Source of the DNA: CAVZZV01 sp963779845
Lineage (GTDB): Bacteria > Bacteroidota > Bacteroidia > Bacteroidales > GCA-2748055
DNA length: 64,000 nt
NCBI GenBank assembly: GCA_963779845.1
Contig: CAVZZV010000006.1
Coordinates: 434,001 to 498,000 of the forward strand
Direction of reading: 5' to 3'
Shown here: positions 27,691-36,536 of the stretch, one piece after another
Position numbering within the stretch: the stretch's first letter is position 1
How the letters are laid out: each line of letters starts with the position of its first letter
Position numbers and translations under genes: made by a program
The notes under the pieces: model-generated
Told to the model about the DNA's origin: nothing
The model's input: only the letters and a program-made list of their open reading frames with translations
Databases searched by the model: none

Positions 27691-28605
27691 ATGAAAAATA
27701 TTCTATATATATTCAGCTTACTTGTGATTACAATTTCTACATACTCACAGGGTATCTATTATGAAATAACCTTTGATGATCCGTCCGAACTTTTCAGGAT
27801 AGAAATAGACAGCCTCAATGATAACAATATATGGCAAATTGGCAAACCCCGGAAAACAATTTTCAATTCAGCTTTTTCCCCTCCGAATGTTATTGTAACG
27901 GACACCGCTGACTTTTATCCCATAAACAATCATTCATCTTTTACGCTTAAGTATCTTCCTGTTCATTATAGTGGTTTAATTCACGGTACTGGTGGCTATG
28001 CATATTTATCAGGCAAATATTTTGTGGATTCTGATTCCATTAATGACTTCGGATTAATTGAGTTTTCACCGGACAATGGTAAAACATGGGTGGACTTGCT
28101 AAATGACTCTACTTTATTTATGGCGGGGGAATGGTCTGGTAAAAAACCCACACTTACAGGTTGTTCTTCTGGTTGGGTAAACTTTATGGTACAACTTAAC
28201 GGGTTTCAGAATGTTTTTAATATTGAGGTCGAAGATACCGTACTCCTGAAATTTAGCTTTACTACAGACGAAATACAAAATGATAGAGAAGGACTAATGT
28301 TTGATGATCTAGTCTTTTATGATATTCCTGAAGCTATAGAAACAAACTCCCGGAATTTTAAATCCAGTGCCTTTCCAAACCCTGCCACTTCTATGCTTGT
28401 AATTGAATTCGATAACCATGAAATGGAAACGCATAGCTTGAAAATATTTAACCAAAATGGCCAGGAGGCGTATCTAAAAGATTACCAAACAAATACAGGC
28501 TTTTTTGAAATTGGCCTGGGTCATCTCCCAGGAGGAGTTTACTTCTACCAGGTGAGGAATCTTATTGACGGGAAAATTTCTTCTGGTTCTTTTATTAAAA
28601 ATTGA
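27691..28605 (+). CDS. Secreted protein with type IX sorting domain
   Basis: A 304-residue protein with a signal peptide (about 1-20, ending TYSQG), a central region of about 200 residues with no family I recognise, and a C-terminal T9SS type A sorting domain starting at FPNPATSM (about 230) and closing with GGVYFYQVRN and KISSGSFIKN. It should be exported by Sec, moved across the outer membrane by the type IX system and cleaved at its sorting domain. The ATG at 27691 directly abuts a repeat unit, so the repeats occupy the promoter and ribosome-binding region. Two broken copies follow downstream. Confidence 0.8.
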   Translation: MKNILYIFSLLVITISTYSQGIYYEITFDDPSELFRIEIDSLNDNNIWQIGKPRKTIFNSAFSPPNVIVTDTADFYPINNHSSFTLKYLPVHYSGLIHGTGGYAYLSGKYFVDSDSINDFGLIEFSPDNGKTWVDLLNDSTLFMAGEWSGKKPTLTGCSSGWVNFMVQLNGFQNVFNIEVEDTVLLKFSFTTDEIQNDREGLMFDDLVFYDIPEAIETNSRNFKSSAFPNPATSMLVIEFDNHEMETHSLKIFNQNGQEAYLKDYQTNTGFFEIGLGHLPGGVYFYQVRNLIDGKISSGSFIKN

Positions 28606-28790
28606 CAAACCGTAATAGCTTAACAGCAAAGGGAAGAACGCAAAGTATGGGATTATTTTTAAAAGCAAAGGCGCAAAGGGAAGAGCGCAAAGAACGCTTT
28701 TAATTCCTTGCGACCCTTGCGTTACCTTTGCGCCCTTGCGGTTAAACAGCTATACTGTCCTTCAATTAACCCCATCCACATTCCGGAAGT
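28343..28790 (+). repeat. 448-bp direct repeat, copy A
   Basis: This segment covers the sorting-domain end of the intact gene plus 185 bp of 3' flank and is repeated at 29893-30340 without indels and with about eight mismatches counted by eye. Inside it, 28617-28751 is an imperfect inverted repeat: the left arm has AGCTTAACAGCAAAGGG and GCAAAGGCGCAAAGG, the right arm has CCTTTGCGCCCTTGCGG and ends in AGCT. Confidence 0.9.
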
Positions 28791-29126
28791 GGTTACTGTT
28801 ACGATGATGTTCCTCTTGAAATAAACTCATCGGTCCATTGGAGTAGTGACAAGACTATTTGCAGCGATATAAATGTGAAAAATGGAGGAATACTTACGAT
28901 AAGCGCGGAAATTTTTCTTTCAATTAAAGCTGCCCTCACTATAGAAAACGGAGGGTCGGTTGTTATTGATGGTGGAAATTTAAAAAATGGAAATACTAAA
29001 GTTTTAAACGGCGGCACCCTTACCATAAATAATAATGGGTCAATAGAACTATCCGAGGATGATGATTTTAATGCAGAATTAGGAGCCGTGGTCAATTTAA
29101 ATTATGGTTTCATAATCCCCTTTTAA
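28791..29126 (+). pseudogene. 3' fragment of a secreted repeat protein
   Basis: A reading frame is open from the end of the direct repeat to TAA at 29124-29126. It encodes short repeats rich in Gly and Asn (VKNGGILTIS, LTIENGGSVVIDGGNL, VLNGGTLTINNNGSIEL) that look like turns of a beta-solenoid in a Bacteroidota surface protein. There is no start or signal peptide; the first ATG in frame (28875) gives only 83 residues. I take it as the tail of a larger gene cut off by the repeat insertion. Confidence 0.55.
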
Positions 29127-29233
29127 AAGTACATGTCAATAATGTATTAGCCCTAATTCAAATTGAACATTCTATTTAAATAATTAGAAGTTATTTTGTG
29201 TGCTTTATTAACCTTTAAAAAAATCGTTTTATC

Positions 29234-30155
29234 ATGAAAAGACTAATTTTTATCTTGAGCTTATTACTGATATTTATTTCTTCTTATTCTCAGGATTACG
29301 TTTCCTATGGAATAAATTTTGATGACCCGTCCGAACTTTTCAGGCTGGAAATAGACAGCCTCAATGGTAATAACATATGGCAAATTGGCAAACCCCGGAA
29401 AACAATTTTCAATTCCGCTTTTTCCCCTTTGAATGCTATTGTAACGGACACCTCTGACTTTTATCCTATAAATAATTATTCATCATTTACTCTTGTTCAC
29501 CGCGCAGCTAGCCAGGGAGCTTTATGTAACTACAGGTTATGCATTATTCTCTGGCAAATACTATGTAAATACAGATACTATTAATGATTTCGGGCTAATT
29601 GAACTTTCTTTTGACAAAGGAACAACATGGATCGATTTGCTGAATGATAGTATATATATAGGGAAGGGATATTATCAATGGGTTGGTGCAAAGCCAATAC
29701 TTACCGGTTGTTCTTTAGGATGGGTGGAATTTACGATACTATTGGTTGGGACTGTTTGAGGACGAATTTAATATTGAGAGAAGATACCATACTCCTGAAA
29801 TTTAGCTTTCTTACAGATGGAATAGAGAATGATAGAGAAGGACTAATGTTTGATGATCTAGTCTTTTATTGATATAGCAGAAGCAATAGAAGCAAACTCC
29901 CGGAATTTTAAATCCAGTGCCTTTCCAAACCCTGCCACTTCTATGGTTAAAATTGAATTCGATAACCATGAAATGGAAACGCATAGCTTGAAAATATTTA
30001 ACCAAAATGGCCAGGAGGCGTATCTAAAAGATTACCAAACAAATACAGGCTTTTTTGAAATTGGCCTGGGTCATCTCCCAGGAGGAGTTTACTTCTACCA
30101 GGTGAGGAATCTTATTGACGGGAAAATTTCTTCTGGTTCTTTTATTAAAAATTGA
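29234..30155 (+). pseudogene. Broken second copy of the T9SS-secreted protein gene
   Basis: It starts with an intact signal peptide (MKRLIFILSLLLIFISSYSQ) and matches the first copy closely (DPSELFRLEIDSLN, NIWQIGKPRKTIFNSAFSP). Frame changes occur near 29500-29530 and again around 29755-29790, and an extra T near 29869 converts the FYD codons into a stop. The sorting domain at the end is intact in sequence but out of frame with the start. Several separate lesions make true decay much likelier than sequencing error. Confidence 0.85.
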
Positions 30156-30340
30156 CAAACCGTAATAGCTTAACAGCAAAGGGAAGAACGCAAAGTATGG
30201 GATTATTTTTAAACGCAAAGGCGCAAAGGGAAGAACGCAAAGAACGCTTTTAATTCCTTGCGACCCTTGCGTTATCCTTGCGCCCTTGCGGTTAAACAGC
30301 TATACTGTCCTTCAATTAACCCCATCCACATTCCGGAAAT
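29893..30340 (+). repeat. 448-bp direct repeat, copy B
   Basis: The second copy of the segment at 28343-28790, with its own version of the GCAAAG-rich inverted repeat at 30167-30301. The two copies diverge abruptly after CCGGAA(G/A)T. Confidence 0.9.
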
Positions 30341-30437
30341 GGTAACTTCACGGGTGAAAATGCGATGCAAGAGAATAAACAAATTTTTCCATGCCTTATA
30401 TTGATATCTTTTTCATTGCAAACAAAATAGTTGAAAA

Positions 30438-30650
30438 ATGTCTGAAAATTATATAAGTTTGAAATCAGGATTCAAAAAAAGTCTGCCTACTATAGTTAAT
30501 GCAAGTATATTAAAATATAACATAGTATTTAAATCTATGGCAATAAAATACAGATTGATAGTTGAGAATAACTATATAAGGCAATGGGTATTTATAAGAT
30601 ATATTGGAACGCATGGTGATTATGATAATGTAGATGCAAATAAAATTTAA
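30438..30650 (+). CDS. higB: HigB-like toxin, apparently N-terminally shortened
   Basis: The C-terminal 50 residues match HigB-type mRNA interferases: NASILKYNIVF, KYRLIVENN and RYIGTHGDYDNVDA correspond to the family's ASI-NN-VVFNI, YRLIV and IGTHxxYDxI segments. Only about 20 residues precede this, whereas HigB proteins usually have 95-100 residues in all. No missing N-terminus is visible upstream in the other frames. It may be an inactive remnant or may use an unrelated short N-terminus. It ends four bases before higA. Confidence 0.65.
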   Translation: MSENYISLKSGFKKSLPTIVNASILKYNIVFKSMAIKYRLIVENNYIRQWVFIRYIGTHGDYDNVDANKI

Positions 30651-30654
30651 AATT

Positions 30655-31011
30655 ATGGATATCAAAGCAATAAAAACAGAAGAGGATTATAATCAGGCAC
30701 TACAAAGACTTGAACTTATTTTCCAGGCCCCTGTTGATTCTAAAGAAGGTGATGAAGCTGATGTTCTTTCCATCTTAATTGAAAAGTATGAAGATGAACA
30801 CTACCCTATTGAAGCACCAGATCCGATTGAGGCAATTAAGTTTAGGATGGAACAAATGGGAATGACGAATAAGGATTTGGCTAAAGTTATAGGATATAAA
30901 AGCAGAGTCTCTGAAATTTTTAGCAGGAAGCGTAAATTGACTCTTAAAATGATACAAAATCTTCATAACAAATTAAAAATTCCCTACGAATCATTGCTAA
31001 CAAATTATTAA
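30655..31011 (+). CDS. higA: HigA-like antitoxin, helix-turn-helix
   Basis: A 118-residue protein with a C-terminal HTH: IKFRMEQMGMTNKDLAKVIG (about 55-74), then RVSEIFSRKRKLTLKMIQNL as recognition helix and scaffold. This order, toxin first and antitoxin second, is that of higBA. HigA binds the toxin and represses the operon. The ATG at 30655 gives the standard MDIKAIKTEEDYNQAL start; the frame extends to 30634. It appears intact even though its toxin partner is shortened. Confidence 0.85.
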   Translation: MDIKAIKTEEDYNQALQRLELIFQAPVDSKEGDEADVLSILIEKYEDEHYPIEAPDPIEAIKFRMEQMGMTNKDLAKVIGYKSRVSEIFSRKRKLTLKMIQNLHNKLKIPYESLLTNY

Positions 31012-31069
31012 AGCACGTTTTGCTAAAAAACGGTATAGCCTATGCTGGCTAAATCGCTAAAATGAACAA

Positions 31070-31437
31070 TTAGCTTTACTACAGACGAAATACAAAATGA
31101 TAGAGAAGGACTAATGTTTGATGATCTTGCCTTTCTTGATATTCCTGAAGCTATAGAAACAAACTCCCGGAATTTTAAATCCCGTGCCTTTCCAAATCCT
31201 GCCACTTCTATGGTTAAAATTGAATTCGATAATCATGAAATAAAAACGCATAGTTTGAAAATATTCAACCAGAATGGGCAGGAGGTGTATCTTAAGGATT
31301 ACCTAACAAATACAGGCTTTTTTGAAATTGGCCTGGACCATCTTACCGGAGGACTGTATTTCTATCAGGTGAGGAATCTTATTGACCGGAAAATATCCTC
31401 TGGTACTTCTTATATACGGCATGTTACATCGGTTTAA
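31070..31437 (+). pseudogene. 5'-truncated third copy of the T9SS-secreted protein gene
   Basis: Homology to the intact gene begins abruptly at TTAGCTTTACTACAGACGAA, corresponding to position 28256 of the first copy, and runs through the sorting domain (FPNPATSMVKIEF). The end differs, with SGTSYIRHVTSV in place of SGSFIKN. There is no start codon or signal peptide, so this is a fragment. Confidence 0.8.
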
Positions 31438-31461
31438 AAATTTTTCGACTTGAAATTATAA

Positions 31462-31497
31462 AGTGAGAAGCAAGAGCCTGGATAGATATCCAAACTT
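31462..31497 (+). repeat. Distal copy of the short repeat
   Basis: AGTGAGAAGCAAGAGCCTGG and the following GATAGATATCCAAACTT resemble the second unit of the array at 27550-27594 (AGTGAGAAGCAAGAGACAGG, GATAGACCAAATT). A weaker match (TTGGAGTTTGAGAGAAACGA) follows near 31517. Repeats of one kind therefore flank the island on both sides. Confidence 0.7.
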
Positions 31498-31559
31498 ATT
31501 CCATGCTCATCAGGGCTTGGAGTTTGAGAGAAACGAGGAGAGCTGGGGGAATGGACGGA

Positions 31560-32120
31560 TTACCTGGATAGGGTTTTAATTTTATAGTCCACATCGACAT
31601 TTCCCTTTGAAATGGATCTCAGTTTCCCTCCCAGGAGCCTTTTTCTCAAAGGGTTAATTTTATCGATGAAAAGGATTCCCTCGAGGTGATCGTATTCGTG
31701 CTGGATAATCCTTGCTCTGATCCCGTCGTAAACCTCCTCATGCTCCTCCCAGTTGCGATCAAAATAATGGATCCTCACTTTTTCAGGACGGTCAACATCT
31801 TCGCGGATACTGGGAAGACTGAGGCATCCTTCATTGAATAACCAATTATTCCCGCTTTCGTCAAGGAGTACAGGATTGATGAATTCCTTTTTAAAGTCCG
31901 GAAAATATTCTTCATCATCTTCCTCCACCTGGGTGGCATCGATTACAAACAACCTCAGACTCATGCCGATCTGAGGAGCCGCAAGACCCACCCCTTCTGA
32001 ATAAGTCATCGTTTCAAACATAGAATCAATCAACTCATCCAGCCCTTCGAAGTCTCTGGGAATCTCTTTGGCCTTCTTCCGCAGAACGGGCGTTCCATAA
32101 ACATAAATCGGATAAATCAT
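31560..32120 (-). CDS. def: Peptide deformylase
   Basis: A metalloenzyme that removes the formyl group from nascent proteins. All three motifs are present: GVGLAAPQIG (43-52), EGCLSLP (97-103) with the metal Cys99, and QHEYDH (140-145) with two metal His and the catalytic Glu. The 186 residues and the C-terminal extension are typical of Bacteroidota. It overlaps the upstream ruvX by four bases, so they are coupled. Confidence 0.97.
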   Translation of the reverse strand: MIYPIYVYGTPVLRKKAKEIPRDFEGLDELIDSMFETMTYSEGVGLAAPQIGMSLRLFVIDATQVEEDDEEYFPDFKKEFINPVLLDESGNNWLFNEGCLSLPSIREDVDRPEKVRIHYFDRNWEEHEEVYDGIRARIIQHEYDHLEGILFIDKINPLRKRLLGGKLRSISKGNVDVDYKIKTLSR

Positions 32121-32554
32121 AGTAAATCGGTTCTATTGGCAGCATCCCGGGTCTCGAGGAAGGACTGAAGGATCAGTGCCGCGCTCATTTTATCTATATT
32201 TTCTTTTTTTCTTCTCTCCATTTTTTTCATCCCGGCCTGAATCATAGCCTGAACAGCCATTTTGGAGGTATATCTCTCATCCTCGAGATCAAGTCTCATA
32301 TGTGGAAACTTTCGTTCAAAGGCTGTTTTGAACTGCCGGACATACTTTAACGCATCAGAATCCTCATTGTTCAATCGGAGCGGCCATCCCAGAACAACTC
32401 CGTCGACCTGCTCCTTTCCGAAATAATCGGCCAGGAAAGAGAGGATTTCATGCGCCCCAACGGTTGTTAATCCGGAAGCGAAAATCTGCAGGGGATCGGT
32501 AACTGCGATTCCTACCCTTTTTTGTCCATAATCAATAGCAAGAATTCTTCCCAT
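32117..32554 (-). CDS. ruvX: Putative pre-16S rRNA nuclease / Holliday junction resolvase-like
   Basis: A 145-residue YqgF/RuvX protein of the RNase H fold. Signatures are ILAIDYGQKRVGIAVTD (4-20), with the first catalytic Asp, VVLGWPLRLN in the middle and DLEDERYTSKMA near 95-106. It acts in 16S rRNA 5'-end maturation or junction cleavage. It is first in a two-gene operon with def. Confidence 0.94.
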   Translation of the reverse strand: MGRILAIDYGQKRVGIAVTDPLQIFASGLTTVGAHEILSFLADYFGKEQVDGVVLGWPLRLNNEDSDALKYVRQFKTAFERKFPHMRLDLEDERYTSKMAVQAMIQAGMKKMERRKKENIDKMSAALILQSFLETRDAANRTDLL

Positions 32555-32653
32555 TCATTCATTTAAAATGCAAAGTTAATATTTTTAACTGTAAGTTTCA
32601 GAATTGCCCACTCTTACCCGGGAATGCCCTGGTCAGGAAGGAACATTGCTATA

Positions 32654-32691
32654 AAAAATCAGAGGCCGGTTCTTTCGAAACGGCCTCTGAT
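32654..32691 (-). terminator. Terminator of nifJ
   Basis: ATCAGAGGCC (32659-32668) pairs with GGCCTCTGAT (32682-32691) across a 13-base loop. Read on the minus strand it is followed by TTTTTTA and lies 22 bases after the nifJ stop. Confidence 0.9.
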
Positions 32692-32712
32692 CCCTATCAT
32701 AAAAAAAGTGAA

Positions 32713-35700
32713 TTATTCTGAATCGGAAGGGGTAAATGACATTTGTGCGAGCCTCTTATAACTTTGGAGACGCCATTTAGCATTCACTTCTGCTGCCGCA
32801 AATAATTCTGCTGCCTGGGCAGGGAACGATTTGGTAAGAGAAAGGTACCGTACTTCCGATTTCAGGAAATCCTGAAACAGGTTCCAGTCCGGTTCTTTTG
32901 AATCGAGCTGAAAGGGGTTCTTTCCCTGGGTTTCCAACTCCGGATTAAACCTCCACATCGACCAGTAGCCGGATTCAACAGCACGCTTTTCCTGAGTCTG
33001 TGTTTTTCCCATGCCGGCACGAAGGCCATGGTTAATGCAAGGTGCATAGGCGATAATCAGGGAGGGCCCGTCGTAAGCTTCTGCTTCCCGGAGGGCTTTG
33101 AGGTATTGAGACTGGCTTGCGCCCATAGCTACCTGCGCAACATATACGTAACCATAGCTCATGGCCATCATCCCCAAATCCTTCTTCCGTATTTTCTTTC
33201 CGGAAGCGGCGAATTTGGCAACTGCCCCAATCGGGGTTGATTTGGATGCCTGACCACCGGTATTGGAATATACCTCAGTGTCAAGAACAAGCACATTGAT
33301 ATTCTCCCCTGAAGCGAGCACATGGTCGAGTCCGCCGTACCCAATATCGTAAGCCCAGCCGTCACCTCCAAAAATCCAAACCGATTTTTTGATGAGGTAT
33401 TGCTTAAGATTAAGAATTTTCTTTGTGAGCTCAGAACTTTCCTTTTGGCAGACTTCCACAACTTTCCCAGAGGCTTCTTTGGATTTTTCCAGGTCATCAC
33501 GTGTATCCAGCCAATTCTGGAAGATTTCCTTACCCTCTGATGATAATCCGTTCGAAATCCCTTCTGTCATGAGATTGGCAATATGGTCTCTCATCTGGTT
33601 CACCGCAGTGGCCATACCAAATCCGTATTCGGCATTGTCTTCAAACAAGGAGTTTGCCCAGGCAGGACCATAGCCCTCTTTATTGGTGGTATAAGGGGTC
33701 GATGGAGCTGAACCGCCATAAATGGAAGAACAACCGGTGGCATTGGCTACCATCATCCTTTCGCCGTATAGCTGGGTGATCAGTTTGATGTATGGGGTTT
33801 CCCCGCAACCAGCGCAAGCACCGGAGAATTCAAATAAAGGCTTGGCAAACTGGGAATTCTTTAAGGTGGCGGACTTCTCGAGAATATTATCCTTGTAGGT
33901 CACATTTTTCGAGATGTGGTCCCATTTTTCCACCTCCTCCATCTGAGAACCCAGCGATTTCATGATCAGGGCCTTTTCCTTGGAAGGACAGATATCGGCA
34001 CAGTTTCCGCAACCAGTACAATCCAGCACGGAAACCTGAATTTTATAATTCAGTCCTGAAAGTGCCTTTCCATTGGCTGAAATGACCGTAGTCCCTTCCG
34101 GAAGGTTTTTGGTTTCTTCATCATCAAACAGGAATGGACGAATGCAGGCGTGGGGGCAAACATACGAACACTGGTTACACTGTATACAATTATCGGGTTG
34201 CCATTCAGGAACATTCACTGCGATACCCCTTTTTTCGTATTGGGTTGTACCGGCAGGAAAGGTACCGTCTTCACGTCCAATAAACGCACTCACCGGAAGA
34301 TCGTCCCCCTTCATCAGGTTCATCGGTTCTGCTATCCTGCGGAAGAACTCCGACACATCGCGCTTATCTTCTTCCTGTTCAGTTTTAAGATCTGACCAGG
34401 AGGGATCGACCTGGACCTTCTCCACATCCCCCCCCCTTCTCAACGGCGGCGTAATTCATTTTCACAACCTCTTCCCCTTTGAGGCCAAAAGATTTTACTA
34501 TGAACTTTCTCATTTCACTCACTGCCTGATCATAAGGAATGACATTGGCAATTTTAAAGAAGGAAGATTGCATGATGGTATTGGTTCTGGTTCCCAAACC
34601 AATTTCCTCAGCAATTTTTGTTGCATTTATAATATAGAAATTGATATTCTTGTCGGCCATGTATTTCTTCATGCCATTCGGGAGCCGTTGGATGGTCTCT
34701 TTTTCATCCCATATAGAGTTGAGAAGAAAAGTCCCGCCATTTTTCAATCCCTTGAGCATATCGTAACGGTCAATGTAGGAAGGAACATGACAAGCCACGA
34801 AGTCAGGGGAATTCACCAGATAGGGTGCCCTGATGGGCTTGTCCCCGAAACGAAGGTGGGAGGTGGTGATCCCTCCCGATTTCTTGGAATCGTAGGCAAA
34901 ATAGGCCTGACAGTATTTATCGGTCGATTCACCAATGATTTTGATAGAATTTTTGTTCGCACCCACTGTCCCATCGGAACCAAGCCCATAGAATTTGGCC
35001 TCGAAGGTGCCTTTTTTGACAACCGAGATATCTTCTCCTACCGGGAGGGATAAAAAGGAAACATCGTCCACGATTCCGACAGTGAACCTGTTTTTAGGCT
35101 CGTTCATTTTGAGGTTCTCAAAAACCGAAATAATCATCGCCGGGGTCGTATCTTTTGAGCTTAAACCGTACCGTCCCCCAATAACCATTGGGGCATTTTC
35201 ACGACCATAGAACAGATCGCGAATATCAAGATATAAAGGCTCTCCATTGGCACCAGGTTCTTTGGTCCGGTCAAGAACAGTAATCCGTTTCACAGATTTG
35301 GGAAGGACATTAAAGAAATATTTTCCGGAGAATGGCCGGTAGAGGTGTACATTGATAAGTCCCACTTTCTCCCCTTTTTGAATAAGATAATCAATGGATT
35401 CTTTGATAGTTTCAGTAATCGAACCCATTGCCACGATAATGTTTTCCGCCTGATCATCGCCATAATAGGTGAAAGGGTGATATTCCCTGCCTGTTATCTC
35501 CGATAGTTTCTGCATGTATTCCTCCACAATATCGGGTACTCTTTCATAAAAAGTATTGGCGGCTTCCCTAGTTTGAAAATAAATATCAGGATTTTGTGCA
35601 GTACCTCTGGTTACAGGATGTTCCGGGTTAAGGGCATTGTCCCGGAAGGACTGAAGTGCATCGCGGTCCAACAGACCGGCCAATTCTTCCATAGTGGGGG

Positions 35701-36259
35701 CTTCCACTTTCTGGATTTCGTGTGAAGTCCTGAATCCATCAAAAAAATGGAGGAAAGGGATCCTGGATTTAATAGCCGCAAGATGGGCAATTGCGGAAAT
35801 ATCCATAATTTCCTGTACACTTCCGGTTGCCAGAAGGGCAAACCCGGCCTGCCGTGTGCTCATTACATCACTATGATCACCGAAGATCGATAAGGCCTGT
35901 GCAGCTAAACTACGTGCAGAAACATGGAAAACTCCAGGTAATAATTCACCTGCAATCTTGTACATATTGGGGATCATCAAAAGCAAACCCTGTGATGCAG
36001 TAAATGTTGAGGTGAGGGCTCCTGCCTGCAATGATCCATGCAAAGCTCCTGAAGCGCCACCTTCAGATTGCATTTCGGTAACTTTGACCACTTCACCGAA
36101 AATATTTTTCCTTCCGTGTGAGGCCCATTCATCAATATATTCTGCCATCGTCGATGAAGGGGTGATGGGATATATTGCTGCTACTTCGCTGAACATGTAG
36201 GCAATATGGGCAGCAGCATAATTCCCGTCACAGGTCATAAATTTCTTTTTATCTGTCAT
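32713..36259 (-). CDS. nifJ: Pyruvate:ferredoxin (flavodoxin) oxidoreductase, with one frameshift
   Basis: PFOR oxidises pyruvate to acetyl-CoA with ferredoxin reduction, a mark of anaerobic metabolism. The N-terminal part (36259 to about 34436) has IYPITPSSTMAEYIDEWA and the gamma and CoA domains. The second part has two 4Fe-4S motifs (CIQCNQCSYVCPHAC and CTGCGNCADICPS), the ThDP motif GGDGWAYDIGYGGLDHV and NTGGQASKSTP. The two parts are joined if a nine-base G run on the coding strand (plus C run 34428-34436) is read as eight, restoring 1,181 residues and the junction EKGGDVEKV. Sequencing error is the likely cause. Confidence 0.94.
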
Positions 36260-36319
36260 GTCTTATCCTGATTTAAGTATTTAAGAGTTAAAACTTTATG
36301 GTATATTGAAAAACGGAAG

Positions 36320-36327
36320 CAAAATTA
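36320..36327 (-). promoter_or_regulatory. Possible nifJ promoter -7 element TAATTTTG
   Basis: On the minus strand TAATTTTG is an exact TAnnTTTG match 60 bases upstream of the nifJ ATG. No clear TTTG is found 19-21 bases further upstream. Confidence 0.4.
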
Positions 36328-36398
36328 CGATTTTTAAGCCACATTGCTTAATAAAAAGCGAGGGAAATCCTTATATATACTGATTTCAAATAATAGTA

Positions 36399-36445
36399 TC
36401 AAGAGCATGGTAAAGGCTTTTATATTCCCTTCCCGATGCTCTTGA
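36399..36445 (-). terminator. Inverted repeat downstream of rho
   Basis: TCAAGAGCAT (36399-36408) is complementary to ATGCTCTTGA (36436-36445) over ten bases with a 27-base loop. It lies 91 bases after the rho stop on the minus strand. The T tract after it is weak, so termination is only probable. Confidence 0.4.
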
Positions 36446-36536
36446 ATATGTAAATTTATGTCAGAGGGATTCTGGTTTTTGAAAAAGCCAATTAAGGCAG
36501 TAAAATTTTGAAGGACCCGCTGAAATTGAACTCCTA

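Noticed and set aside
34428..34436. Phase-variable poly-G/C tract in nifJ
   Set aside because: Switching a central metabolic enzyme is unlikely, and similar single-base breaks occur in three other genes in the window, so sequencing error explains it better.
34073..35053. 326-codon frame on the plus strand
   Set aside because: It lies antisense to nifJ, whose translation is clearly conserved, and its product shows no family features.
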